A stretch of DNA of 64,000 bases from SYLG01 sp965226945 (GTDB lineage: Bacteria > Planctomycetota > Planctomycetia > Gemmatales > Gemmataceae). Positions 54,629 to 62,916 of this stretch are shown here, one piece after another; position 1 is the stretch's first letter; each line of letters begins with the position of its first letter. The notes below the pieces were generated by a model. That model did not search any database. It saw nothing but the letters and a program-made list of their open reading frames with translations, and was not told the origin of the DNA. The DNA lies in assembly GCA_965226945.1 (NCBI GenBank), contig OZ245717.1, positions 1,736,001 to 1,800,000 on the forward strand, read 5' to 3'. The position numbers and the translations under genes were made by a program.

Positions 54629-55081
54629 TTAACCCCCAATTTCTTCATAGCCGACGATCAGTTGATTGCCGGTACACTGTATGCTGGTGACGATCGTGGC
54701 TGGAGTGAGCGGAGGTGGAGATTCTGAAGAACCCCCGTAGGCGAACTCATAAACCACCGAATTCCCCAGACCAGATGCGACGCATTTTTCACGCATAAAT
54801 ACGAAGCTATTGACTGGTACAACGATATTGTTCAGCTCGTAGGCCGGGCTGGATGTTGCCGTGCCCGTGCGGCCAGCGGGCTTGACCTGCCAACCCGTCC
54901 CGGCAGACGTGTCCCCCAGCTCCACCCAAGAATAGGCAATCGGCGAAGAACCCGTAGAACCGGTGATTTTCGCACGAAACGCTTCAGGTCGTTCCAATCG
55001 GTAGGAAATGGCGTTCCCATCGAAATCCATGGCCAGACCTTCGCCTGCGCGAAATGTTGGCAAATCGCTTCCGTCTTCCAT
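54629..55081 (-). CDS. Phage-region protein, unknown function
   Basis: A 150-residue protein starting MEDGSDLPTFRAGEGLAMDF. The ATG at 55081 overlaps the preceding stop (TAATG); the longer frame to 55198 lies inside the preceding gene and is rejected. The middle (PIAYSWVELGDTSAGTGWQV, shown in part, and AYELNNIVVPVNSFVFMREK) is typical of a small beta domain of tail accessory proteins. No family recognised. Confidence 0.6.
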   Translation of the reverse strand: MEDGSDLPTFRAGEGLAMDFDGNAISYRLERPEAFRAKITGSTGSSPIAYSWVELGDTSAGTGWQVKPAGRTGTATSSPAYELNNIVVPVNSFVFMREKCVASGLGNSVVYEFAYGGSSESPPPLTPATIVTSIQCTGNQLIVGYEEIGG

Positions 55082-56139
55082 TACACATCCGGGTCCATGA
55101 ACATGAGTTGAAATGGGTAGGACTTGTACTTTGGCGCAAAACCAACATTGGCATCGCCATGCGCGTAGTAATACCCCTTGTTGACCCCGCCGAGCCACGG
55201 GACAAGGTTGTGCCCTGCCGTGATATGGTTGGGATTAGCCGGGGCCGCCGGCAGCACGCCGCCTTGAAGTGTAGTAGGTTCGAAGAACTTGAATAGAAAC
55301 TCAATATCTACAAGCTTTTCATTCGAGATAATTCCTGGCGCCCAAACAAACTCCCCAGGATTTGGAGGTGTATATCTCTTGTAAGAAAAACTCAAGAATA
55401 AAAGAGTGCCCGCATTCCACCCGTACCAATCTAGTTGATTGATTTTCCCCTGGCCAGCCTTGATGTAACTATTGTAACTTTCGATGAAACTATAAGGGAC
55501 TTGAAACCACCGAAATTTGACGAGGCTGGTGTTTTCCAGGATTTTGACCTGGCCGGGTACCGTGTTGCCATTAGGCGCCAGCCCATCGGCCCGCTCAAAA
55601 GTAAATTGGCCTACCTGCGCAGAGAGGTACTCTGCCGAGGGATTCTCTTCATAGTCCGTGAAACGGTAATACTCTTCCGGCACATCAATCGTTTGCTGAA
55701 GGACACCGTCATCATCGTACCATTCCAGGAGGTCGATCCAGGTGACCGATTCATTGGACATCAATATGTACGGTCGCGGCTTGAAATTGATCTGGTATTC
55801 GTAGGTTCGATAAAAAGAATAGTTCTCGATTCCTGGAGCTTCGAGGCTCGCGGCATCGCTTTCCACTTTTTCGTCGAATGCCACCCCTTTGATGGTTACC
55901 GAGGAAGCGAAGAGCGAAGGATACTCGGGATGGGCGAGCGGCAGCGACCGATCAAGTCCCCCCCCTTCATCCGCAACGCATCCACCCAGGATTTCCGAAA
56001 TGGCATCAATGTTACTGAGGACATCAGGCGCAACATAGCCCGTGAGCGCGGCCGATTGATCCTCGATCGCCATATTGGCGCTACTGGTCACCCCGGACTT
56101 GATCGCTTCTTCCCAGGCCAAATCGAAGAAAATGGGCAT
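55081..56139 (-). CDS. Phage-region structural protein, unknown family
   Basis: A 352-residue protein with strongly aromatic sequence (NYSFYRTYEYQINFKPRPYI, YSFIESYNSYIKAGQG, LLFLSFSYKRYTPPN). It has no signal peptide. It lies three bases downstream of the preceding gene's stop and overlaps the next start (TAATG). The order after tape measure would fit a distal tail or baseplate protein, but nothing in the sequence identifies the family. Confidence 0.66.
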   Translation of the reverse strand: MPIFFDLAWEEAIKSGVTSSANMAIEDQSAALTGYVAPDVLSNIDAISEILGGCVADEGGGLDRSLPLAHPEYPSLFASSVTIKGVAFDEKVESDAASLEAPGIENYSFYRTYEYQINFKPRPYILMSNESVTWIDLLEWYDDDGVLQQTIDVPEEYYRFTDYEENPSAEYLSAQVGQFTFERADGLAPNGNTVPGQVKILENTSLVKFRWFQVPYSFIESYNSYIKAGQGKINQLDWYGWNAGTLLFLSFSYKRYTPPNPGEFVWAPGIISNEKLVDIEFLFKFFEPTTLQGGVLPAAPANPNHITAGHNLVPWLGGVNKGYYYAHGDANVGFAPKYKSYPFQLMFMDPDV

Positions 56140-56142
56140 GCA

Positions 56143-56622
56143 TCACGCTCCGAAGAGGGCAAGTGTAACGGTCGCGACGGCTCCGCTTGAATTCGTAAAG
56201 GTCAAGATTTTGTGAGTGGAATCGACCGTGGCGGCCTTGGGGAAAGTCCAACCGATCGCGGCAAACCCGCCGTCTGCGATCCAAAATTCCCCGCTGTTGC
56301 GCAAAAACCAGGTGGAAAGGCCATTCGTCCCGTGCCCGGTGATTTTGATGTCGTTACCGGAGACAGTCAGAATGAATCCACAGATCTTGCCGTAGGATAC
56401 GGCAGTGTTGAGCAAGTCAATCTGATTGCTCAGATCGACCGTTTGAACCCCCGAACCGGTGATGACATATTTCGAGCCCACCAGCTTGGTGACATCCGCC
56501 GGATCGTAGGCCAGATTGCTGGAAAGGTAGTCGGGTCCCTGCTTCGCGGTTTTGAAGCCGGGGTTGATCCGGGTGAGCACCCAGGTTGCCGAGGCAGTTA
56601 GTTTTGCAAATCCAAGGGGCAT
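56143..56622 (-). CDS. Phage-region protein, possibly tail accessory
   Basis: A 159-residue protein starting MPLGFAKLTASATWVLTRIN; the ATG at 56622 has GGAGG about 8 bases upstream, while the frame beyond it to 56727 lacks support. The rest is beta-rich (GSKYVITGSGVQTVDLSNQI, FWIADGGFAAIGWTFPKA). It is the first minus-strand gene after the interposed lipoprotein gene, so a new promoter may lie upstream. Function unknown. Confidence 0.6.
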   Translation of the reverse strand: MPLGFAKLTASATWVLTRINPGFKTAKQGPDYLSSNLAYDPADVTKLVGSKYVITGSGVQTVDLSNQIDLLNTAVSYGKICGFILTVSGNDIKITGHGTNGLSTWFLRNSGEFWIADGGFAAIGWTFPKAATVDSTHKILTFTNSSGAVATVTLALFGA

Positions 56623-57065
56623 CGAGAATTCCTCCCTCGTTGAGAGTAACGGCAAGAAGCAGAGCCAGGCAAACGGTGGGGTGCAAAGCGGCCTCTCGAA
56701 TAGGCTGGGCGGGCCTGGCTGCGGCACTCACGTTTAAGTTGGACCATGCTTACCTGTCTTCATTCTTCCTTCGCGCTTTCTCCGCCGCGACGCCCCTTCA
56801 TTCGATTCGACACGGATCGAGTGATTGATCCGGTGTAAAAAATCTCGCGAGGCAATCAATAACGCCGCATTGATATCTACAACCCGCGCCAAGGCGCAAA
56901 GGACCATCGTTATTTGCTGCGAATTACGGCAGCTGGTCCGGCCCGATCTTCACTTCCCAGCAAATTCTGAGAAAATCGTGGATTGCATTCCATTCGGCTT
57001 GCACGCCAGGGGTTCACTTGTACACTAAAGATTCCCATGCCTAACTATGACCCCACATAGGACCA
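56623..57065. other. 443-base region between divergent phage genes
   Basis: It separates a minus-strand gene start (56622) from the plus-strand lipoprotein start (57066) and must carry promoters for both. I see no convincing ORF; A+T-rich tracts such as GTGTAAAAAATCTCG occur near 56830-56850. No RNA gene recognised. Confidence 0.4.
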
Positions 57066-58178
57066 ATGACCATGCACGCACGAGTGGTTGGCGCAATTTT
57101 TTTCGCGGCCTTGCTTGGCGTCGGTGGATGCGGCAGCGCAGACACCCCCGAAAACGACATAAAGTTTGTCAGAACGGCCTATGGCGCCTTATTGGCCGGC
57201 GATTCCAAAGCCGAAAATTATTTCGACTTTGAACGGCTTACTATAGATGACGATTTTTTCGGTGGAAAATACAGTCAAATTACTGATGACGACGCCAAGG
57301 CAAACTTACGAAAGCAATTTGTCTCCACCGTATCCGCCGCTTTTTTGAAAAGCGGAGTAAGCGCGGATGATTTTCTTAGTGAAAAAAACAACTGGCGCGT
57401 AACAAGCCGGGATTCCAGTAGAAGCCTCGTTTGCTTTGACGGCCCAAAGAAGAACACCATCACCATCACCGTTAGCAAGCGCGACGGCAAGCAACGAATC
57501 TCGATACTTAATTCGGGGTTGCCTTCGGAAGCCGAGGAAGCCAAGGCAAAGGCTGACGCCGAGAAAGCGAAACTCCTTGAAGCTCAAGAAAAATCCAAGC
57601 TTGAACAGGCCAAGATCGCTGCCGATTTGCAGGCGAGAAAAGCGGAGCTGGCAGCCCAAATGGAAAAGGATCGGCCAAGAAGAGATGCCGAGGCCGCCGC
57701 ACTTAAGGAACGCCAACGGCAAGCCAAGGAAAAATCAGAGAAAATCGCGGCGCTCAAGGAGCAGAGATTCATCTTCGAGAAGGCTTTCCCTTACCCTGGC
57801 CAGAACGGCAAGACAATCGACCAGGCCATTGCGGAAGCACAAACGATGATCTCTTCGGCGCAAAATAAAACGGCGAAGTCAAAGATGCAAGCGACGCTGA
57901 AATCTCTGCAACAGCAGGCGCAAGCACTCAAGGGACAGGGGATCCCAATGGCCAACCAGTCGATTGCCGACACGGAAGCGAAAATCCCTTTGATTGGCCA
58001 AGCCAACATCAATCCGACCGATCCGAACGGCTCGATGCGAAACGGACGGCTTAGCTTCATTTCCCTAGCCGCGAAGAACGCCGCCAAGGCGGCCTTTCAA
58101 AAGGATCTGGAAAACCTGAAGAGGTACAAAGAGACTCTCGAAAACTTCGACAGGGAAATTGAAGAAGCCTCGAAATGA
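57066..58178 (+). CDS. Lipoprotein with coiled coil, plus-strand cargo gene in the phage block
   Basis: A 370-residue predicted lipoprotein: signal ARVVGAIFFAALLGVGGC with Cys22 as the lipid site. A globular part follows (KFVRTAYGALLAGDSKAENY), then a long Ala/Lys/Glu coiled coil from about residue 155 to 235 (AEEAKAKADAEKAKLLEAQE) and a helical C-terminus. It is the only plus-strand gene in about 21 kb of minus-strand phage genes, its ends touching its neighbours closely (8 bases from the tape measure stop). That layout is that of a moron carrying a gene expressed in the lysogen. Two near ATGs (57066, 57072) share AGGA upstream. Confidence 0.75.
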   Translation: MTMHARVVGAIFFAALLGVGGCGSADTPENDIKFVRTAYGALLAGDSKAENYFDFERLTIDDDFFGGKYSQITDDDAKANLRKQFVSTVSAAFLKSGVSADDFLSEKNNWRVTSRDSSRSLVCFDGPKKNTITITVSKRDGKQRISILNSGLPSEAEEAKAKADAEKAKLLEAQEKSKLEQAKIAADLQARKAELAAQMEKDRPRRDAEAAALKERQRQAKEKSEKIAALKEQRFIFEKAFPYPGQNGKTIDQAIAEAQTMISSAQNKTAKSKMQATLKSLQQQAQALKGQGIPMANQSIADTEAKIPLIGQANINPTDPNGSMRNGRLSFISLAAKNAAKAAFQKDLENLKRYKETLENFDREIEEASK

Positions 58179-58185
58179 TGGGCGC

Positions 58186-60372
58186 TCATCGTCCACCCAC
58201 GGCCATCTTCATTAAACCTTTTGCCGCTCCCGTGACGAAATTCAACGGCGCGGTGACAACACTTTTCGCCGCATTCCAGGCGCTGTTTTTGAGCGCTTCC
58301 GCAATCTTTCCCGGCAGCGCCGCCAAGAGGTCAGCCAGAGTCATATCGCTTTGGCTGATCTTTTGGAGTTCCTTGAGCATATCCTCCTGAGGATCTTTCT
58401 TCGCTTCTCCTCCCCCCGTCGCCACCGCGGCCTGAAGCGCCAGGTCCTTCCCCAGGGCCTCAATGCTCTTGTACTGTGGATTTTGCGCCGCAGCCAGCCC
58501 CTTGCTATCCTCGGTTTTGGGTTTCATCGAATCGATCATTCCCTGAACGAATGATGTGGCTCCGAAGAATTTCGCAATTTTGGCAGCGGTCAACATCATG
58601 TAATTGACGAATCGTTTGAATCCGCTCACAAGCCCCTGGATTCCATCCTTGGCCCAATCCTTCATTCCACCAAACATGCCGGCAAGAGATCCCGCAAGAG
58701 CCATGAATCCAGACATCAGGACTCGGTATGCATCCGCGACCGCAGCGACAATTTGAGCCAAACCGCTCGCCACATCGAGCAACGGTTGCAAACCCACCAT
58801 GACCAGGTCCAAGAACATTTGTAACAACATTTGGGTGACACTGATCGCCGGCATGATAGCCGCCACGACAATCTGAATCAACGCCCCGGCCACCTGGTCA
58901 ATCGCAGCCGTCAACTGCAAAATTGGCTGCAAAATACTGGTCAAAATTTCCATGGCTGGCCGCAGTGCCTGGACGAGCATTCCAAATGTATTGGCGATTG
59001 TGGTCAGCACTGGCGCGAACATTTCAAACACGCCTGCAACCAGCTCGATCACCGGCATCATCGCATCCATCAGCACGCCAAACAAGCGCGTATAGACTGC
59101 AACCAGAGGGTCGATCGCTCCCATCATCTTCTGCAAGGGAACGACCAACGCCCGCGCAACCGGTAACAGCATATCAGCAAATTGCCGAATCATGGGCACA
59201 AGGCCCTTCAGCACGGGATTGAGCGCGGTTCCGATCACTGCTGTCATGTCCCGCATGGTCATATTGAGCTGCTGGACCAGCCCCGGGTTGATGGTTTCGA
59301 CAAAACTGGAAATGCTATTTGCCAGGCTGATCATTCCGGTGATCGGGCCGACCGTCGCAGCGCCCACGGCGATGAAGCCGGCGGCTACAGGCGCAGCCAC
59401 CGAACCGACCATGGCGAGGGCTGGGCCCATCGCCGTGAGGGCCGCACCGACTTCAGGAAGGGCCGCCATCACAGCCGAACCAGTGGATGCCCCCGTCGAT
59501 CTGCTTTGCGTAAATGCCTGCGTGGCAGCGCCTGCGCGCGCTTTCACATCACTTACTCTCTCTTGAAAGTTCGAAATCGTGTGCGCGACACGGCCCTTTC
59601 CCGTGTAGCTGGCTTGTTCCTCCCGGAGAGCTTTCACCTTGTCGCGAATCGCATTGGTCACGGCGGCATCCGCCGTCGTAAGCTGATTGGCCAGAATCGT
59701 CAGCTCGCGAATCTGTCCAACACGCCGCCCTTCCGCAATTTGCTGCTTGACTGTCCAGGCGAGCGCCTCGCGACGGTCATCATTTACTGTCGGTTCAAAT
59801 TTGGGCTGCGGTGGAGGTGGCGGCGGGAGCGGTGGAGGCGGCGGCTTCTGATAGCTCACGGGCCTTTTGGGAAGAGGTTCGTTCTTGACGTCGTAAGTCT
59901 GGTCATTCGCCAATCCCTCAAACTTGCGAATGCTGTAAATTTCGTCGGAGCCATTGGCTCCTTTTCCCGCTGCCTGAGTTTTCGGCGCGGATGCCGATTG
60001 CCCCAGATTCTGCATTTTTCCCAGGGATTTTCCATTCGCCGCGGAACTTCGGCTCATCCCCACTACCGCCGCTTCGATCCGCTTGGCGATAGCGCGCAGC
60101 AGGCGGATCAGCTCGCCAAACTTGTCAGCGAGGATTTTTAGATCAAGACCCTGTGGCGACCTTGCTGACGCCTTCGCGGAGAATCCAGATAGAATTTTTC
60201 CGAATCGATTTGTGAACGTTTCAAATCTCAAAAATCCATGGCTCACATGCTCGATTCGATTCGCAATGACTTTAAATATCTCAACGGACTTGCCAAATTT
60301 TGCCACATCTTTTTCCAGGTTGATTGCGTGGACCAATTCACTTGGGCCATCCCCTGGGTCGTAGCTGCTCAT
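58186..60372 (-). CDS. Tail tape measure protein
   Basis: A 728-residue protein. The N-terminal third is charged and helical, then a proline linker (KPPPPPLPPPPPPQPKFEP, about 174-192), a helix (QSRSTGASTGSAVMAALPEV) and a long set of hydrophobic helices (MISLANSISSFVETINPGLV, AVYTRLFGVLMDAMMPVIEL, ITVT-free membrane-like stretches to about residue 600), the usual tape measure profile. At about 1.5 angstrom per residue the tail would be near 110 nm if the whole length is used. Its ATG overlaps the chaperone gene's stop by four bases (ATGA), the classical order for siphophage tails. Confidence 0.88.
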   Translation of the reverse strand: MSSYDPGDGPSELVHAINLEKDVAKFGKSVEIFKVIANRIEHVSHGFLRFETFTNRFGKILSGFSAKASARSPQGLDLKILADKFGELIRLLRAIAKRIEAAVVGMSRSSAANGKSLGKMQNLGQSASAPKTQAAGKGANGSDEIYSIRKFEGLANDQTYDVKNEPLPKRPVSYQKPPPPPLPPPPPPQPKFEPTVNDDRREALAWTVKQQIAEGRRVGQIRELTILANQLTTADAAVTNAIRDKVKALREEQASYTGKGRVAHTISNFQERVSDVKARAGAATQAFTQSRSTGASTGSAVMAALPEVGAALTAMGPALAMVGSVAAPVAAGFIAVGAATVGPITGMISLANSISSFVETINPGLVQQLNMTMRDMTAVIGTALNPVLKGLVPMIRQFADMLLPVARALVVPLQKMMGAIDPLVAVYTRLFGVLMDAMMPVIELVAGVFEMFAPVLTTIANTFGMLVQALRPAMEILTSILQPILQLTAAIDQVAGALIQIVVAAIMPAISVTQMLLQMFLDLVMVGLQPLLDVASGLAQIVAAVADAYRVLMSGFMALAGSLAGMFGGMKDWAKDGIQGLVSGFKRFVNYMMLTAAKIAKFFGATSFVQGMIDSMKPKTEDSKGLAAAQNPQYKSIEALGKDLALQAAVATGGGEAKKDPQEDMLKELQKISQSDMTLADLLAALPGKIAEALKNSAWNAAKSVVTAPLNFVTGAAKGLMKMAVGGR

Positions 60373-60671
60373 GGCTTAACTTGTCCTCCCCGGTCGGCGG
60401 CGTTCATCTCGTGGATCATTCGCGGTAAGGCCTCCTCCCACTTTGCGATCATCTCTTCACGTTTCATGCCAATCGAAGCGCACATCTGGAAATAGGCGTT
60501 TTTGCGTTCCTCGAGCGTTGCGACCGGTCTTAAATCGATCCGCTGATCTGCATTAGGCTCAAATGGAAGCGGAGTACCATCCCTGTCTCTGGGCCGATAG
60601 TAGATGTCGATGATCTGCCGATCGGTGAGTTCCGCAATCTGCGCCCAGGTCAAGTGATAAGGCCGGTCCAC
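60369..60671 (-). CDS. Downstream half of tail assembly chaperone (T-like domain)
   Basis: A 100-residue frame beginning at GTG 60671 (DRPYHLTWAQIAELTDRQII) and ending 4 bases into the tape measure gene. The sequence is helical and charged (EERKNAYFQMCASIGMKREE). No Shine-Dalgarno precedes the GTG, and the frame is open upstream through 60764 with no stop, exactly as needed for entry by a -1 slip from the preceding gene. It is therefore best read as the C-terminal T domain of a fusion; independent start at GTG is less likely. Confidence 0.7.
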   Translation of the reverse strand: MDRPYHLTWAQIAELTDRQIIDIYYRPRDRDGTPLPFEPNADQRIDLRPVATLEERKNAYFQMCASIGMKREEMIAKWEEALPRMIHEMNAADRGGQVKP

Positions 60672-61198
60672 GAGTGGCGCGTAGAGGACGTAGGCGTTTA
60701 CTGGGGAGGAGGCTCGGGGTTCACGGCCTCCGACTCCCCTTCGGGCTTTTTCCTCGTCTTCCTCTTTTTTTTTGCCGGCATCGATTCGGAAAAAATGGCC
60801 GTGAAATTGGTGAGCAAGGTTTCGTTGACGCTTTCGTCAAACAACGCCTTTTCGATCTCGTCGGCGGGAACCGCTAATCGGGTATTCGGATCGACCGACA
60901 CCAGCGAAATCGTTTTGGCGATGCCGGCAATCGTTCCCATCGCCTTGACCATGGTTGTGCCGCCCCAGGAGAACTCTCCGGCCGTTTGCTTGGTGATCAC
61001 CTCGTTCATAAAGCTCTTGAAGTCGTCGCCAAGGGCCTCCTTGATCTCCAGGACTCCCTTGACTTCTTTTTGGTAAAGCCATCTCTCCAGCTCCGACTTG
61101 GTTTTCTGCGTGATCAAGCCAAGGCGAATCGTTCGGCCGTTCAGCTCAAGTTCATAGGAACCCGCAACGGCGCCAAGTGTTTCCGAGATCGAGGGCAT
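60369..61198 (-). CDS. Predicted G-T fusion tail chaperone made by -1 frameshift
   Basis: The fusion would have 145 residues of the upstream ORF joined at the A-run to 131 residues of the -1 frame, 276 in all. The join region reads KEEDEEKARRGVGGREPRAS then NAYVLYAPLVDRPYHLTWAQ, entering the known downstream ORF without a stop. Siphophages commonly make a small share of such a fusion next to the main product; the T part recruits tail-tube subunits in lambda. Its presence here follows from sequence layout and has not been measured. Confidence 0.7.
60698..61198 (-). CDS. Tail assembly chaperone, upstream ORF (G-like)
   Basis: A 166-residue protein located directly before the tape measure gene, the place of lambda G. 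It has a beta-rich start (GAVAGSYELELNGRTIRLGL), helices (KSELERWLYQKEVKGVLEIK) and a basic, slippery tail (MPAKKKRKTRKKPEGE). ATG at 61198 is chosen after AGGA about 10 bases upstream; an alternative ATG is at 61204. The 9-A run in its last part makes the switch to the next frame. It should help keep the tape measure protein soluble during tail building. Confidence 0.78.
   Translation of the reverse strand: MPSISETLGAVAGSYELELNGRTIRLGLITQKTKSELERWLYQKEVKGVLEIKEALGDDFKSFMNEVITKQTAGEFSWGGTTMVKAMGTIAGIAKTISLVSVDPNTRLAVPADEIEKALFDESVNETLLTNFTAIFSESMPAKKKRKTRKKPEGESEAVNPEPPPQ
60764..60773 (-). promoter_or_regulatory. Programmed -1 ribosomal frameshift site
   Basis: On the minus strand the zero frame reads GCA AAA AAA AAG AGG: nine A (60773-60765) then G, containing A-AAA-AAG in phase, the most efficient bacterial slippery heptamer type. 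After a -1 slip the frame reads GAG GAA GAC and has no stop until 60369. The downstream region has G+C-rich stretches that could pair as a stimulator, but I cannot fold them here. Confidence 0.75.
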
Positions 61199-61327
61199 GA
61201 GCATATATCCTTTGTGAAAAACTGTTCCCACTTCCATTGAAAACGAAACTCGGCCTGAGGAATCGAAACTCGGCCTGAGCGCCAAACGGTGCGCTCAGCC
61301 GCAGTGAACGCCAGCAACAGGCTTCGG

Positions 61328-61699
61328 TTATGGCGCCACGGTCCAGGCCCCCGTACTTGACATCGAATAACTGATCTTCGCGATGTCCTTGGTCGAGGTG
61401 TCGATTTTCAAACTGGTGACAAGCGCATCCCCTGTAAACGACGATGGTGCGGTACCAGTGCCATTCACATCGAGTGTCAAGGTTACTGCCGTTCCCTGGG
61501 TGACGAGCGAGGTCCCGTTGTAGGGCCCCGACGCGGAAATATCGATACTGAAGATCCCCGCGATCATTTCCTGCCAGCCTCCCGATGTGAAATTGGTCGT
61601 GTCGAGCCCTTCGGTTTTGACATCCATGCTCCATTCGGTCAGCGGTAGAGCGGTTGCGCCAATCTTGATGACGCCACTTTTTCCTGCAAAAAATGCCAT
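61328..61699 (-). CDS. Major tail tube protein-like, copy 2
   Basis: A 123-residue protein starting MAFFAGKSGVIKIGATALPL. The pattern WSMDVKTEGLDTTNFTSGGW followed by GIFSIDISASGPYNG and the C-terminal TKDIAKISYSMSS is that of a small beta-sandwich tail tube subunit. GGAG lies 6 bases before the ATG at 61699. It is by eye over half identical to the gene at 61780-62157. Both precede the chaperone genes as in siphophage tails. Confidence 0.75.
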   Translation of the reverse strand: MAFFAGKSGVIKIGATALPLTEWSMDVKTEGLDTTNFTSGGWQEMIAGIFSIDISASGPYNGTSLVTQGTAVTLTLDVNGTGTAPSSFTGDALVTSLKIDTSTKDIAKISYSMSSTGAWTVAP

Positions 61700-61779
61700 A
61701 CATTTCTCCTTGATTCGTCGTTATGCACGGTCGTCGATGATGGGAGATGGGAATAAGCGATTGCACTTGGGATAAACAA

Positions 61780-62157
61780 TTAAGGCGACACGGAGACCGG
61801 TGTTCCGGTGCTCGAAGCGCTGTAGCTGATCTTGGCGACATCTTTGACCGAAGTGTCGATCTTGACGCTCGTCACAATGGCGTTCACTTCGAATGAGGGG
61901 CCTGTGAAGATCCCGGTGGTTCCGGTCGCCAGAATGAAGGTCGCGGCGGTTCCCTGAGTCACCCCGGAGCTGCCGTTATAAGGCCCTTCCGCGCTGATAT
62001 CGACGGAGAGAATGCCACTCAGAAGCTCCTGCCATCCGGAACTGCTGAAATTGGTCACATCGATGTTTTCGGTTTTTACATCGATGGACCAACTCGTCAG
62101 AGGCTTCGACACCCCCGCCACGCTGATCGCCCCGTTTTTTCCCGACAAAAAGGCCAT
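61780..62157 (-). CDS. Major tail tube protein-like, copy 1
   Basis: A 125-residue protein (MAFLSGKNGAISVAGVSKPL) with WSIDVKTENIDVTNFSSSGW and DISAEGPYNGSSGVTQGTA, then VKDVAKISYSASS at the end. GGAG lies 7 bases before ATG 62157, just after the previous stop; the 6-residue extension to 62175 is rejected. It stacks in hexameric rings to form the tail tube if the call is right. The second copy 80 bases downstream may be a capping or minor tube form. Confidence 0.75.
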   Translation of the reverse strand: MAFLSGKNGAISVAGVSKPLTSWSIDVKTENIDVTNFSSSGWQELLSGILSVDISAEGPYNGSSGVTQGTAATFILATGTTGIFTGPSFEVNAIVTSVKIDTSVKDVAKISYSASSTGTPVSVSP

Positions 62158-62158
62158 T

Positions 62159-62575
62159 TCAGGTCTCCTCGACAAAGGCCAGGTAAGAGATCGGAATTTG
62201 CGTCACCGGTTTGCCCGACTTGGGCCGTTGCGTCTGAATTTTGATCGTGTCGCTGACTCGCACTAGCGCGAGCAGGTTTTGATTCGAATCATAAGTTCCC
62301 GTAAGTGGATTCAAGACGGCATGGCAGGCCTTGCCAATATCCCAGGCAAGGCCCCCATCCTCGGCATAGACCGTAACAACAATCGTGCCGCGACCCAGTT
62401 CCTTGCCGCCGAAGAGATGATCGTTGTCTCCTCGCGGTTCGGTGATGACCACGCGCGGCAGACCACTCCCTTCAGGGATTTCGTTGGCATAGATATTCGT
62501 GGCGGCGCAAAGGTTCGTTACGCCGGAAGCGGCCGCCAAAGCCGAACGGATAAAGCCAGTGAGGCGTACCGCCAT
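62159..62575 (-). CDS. Tail terminator/completion protein-like (DUF3168-like)
   Basis: A 138-residue protein with alpha-beta pattern: RLTGFIRSALAAASGVTNLC, IPEGSGLPRVVITEPRGDND, GTIVVTVYAEDGGLAWDIGK, then KSGKPVTQIPISYLAFVEET. Size, place just before tail tube genes and the helix-strand-strand pattern fit a tail terminator that closes the tube and joins the head. The exact family cannot be confirmed by eye. Start overlaps the previous stop as TAATG. Confidence 0.6.
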   Translation of the reverse strand: MAVRLTGFIRSALAAASGVTNLCAATNIYANEIPEGSGLPRVVITEPRGDNDHLFGGKELGRGTIVVTVYAEDGGLAWDIGKACHAVLNPLTGTYDSNQNLLALVRVSDTIKIQTQRPKSGKPVTQIPISYLAFVEET

Positions 62576-62916
62576 TACTCCCGCACCTCATCGCACTGGT
62601 AAGTGAAATAGCTGGGAATCGTTCCCAAGGATCGGCTCCATTTGACTGAAATGACTCGCAATCGCAAGCCGTCGGAAGTTGTGAGGAAATCGCCGTTGAA
62701 GACCGAGCCGATGAGGGTGTAGACGGTCCGGGAAACCGTCATCTGTTTGCCTTCAAACAGAACCTCCTGATTGCCTCCGGCATCCTCGACGCGGCATGGA
62801 TTGCCGCTGGACAACATCGTCTCGCTCGTGCGGATCGGACCGCCCGCTTCGTCGGTTCCCCAGACCGGACGCAGGTGTGTGAACGAATCCCGCGCCAGCA
62901 ATGACTCCAACGACAT
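62575..62916 (-). CDS. Head-tail joining/closure-like protein
   Basis: A 113-residue beta-rich protein (DSFTHLRPVWGTDEAGGPIR, QMTVSRTVYTLIGSVFNGDF, LRLRVISVKWSRSLG). Size and position between connector and tail terminator genes match head-completion or stopper proteins of siphophages. No conserved residue pattern is certain. Start overlaps the previous stop (TGATG) and its own stop overlaps the next start (TAATG). Confidence 0.58.
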   Translation of the reverse strand: MSLESLLARDSFTHLRPVWGTDEAGGPIRTSETMLSSGNPCRVEDAGGNQEVLFEGKQMTVSRTVYTLIGSVFNGDFLTTSDGLRLRVISVKWSRSLGTIPSYFTYQCDEVRE

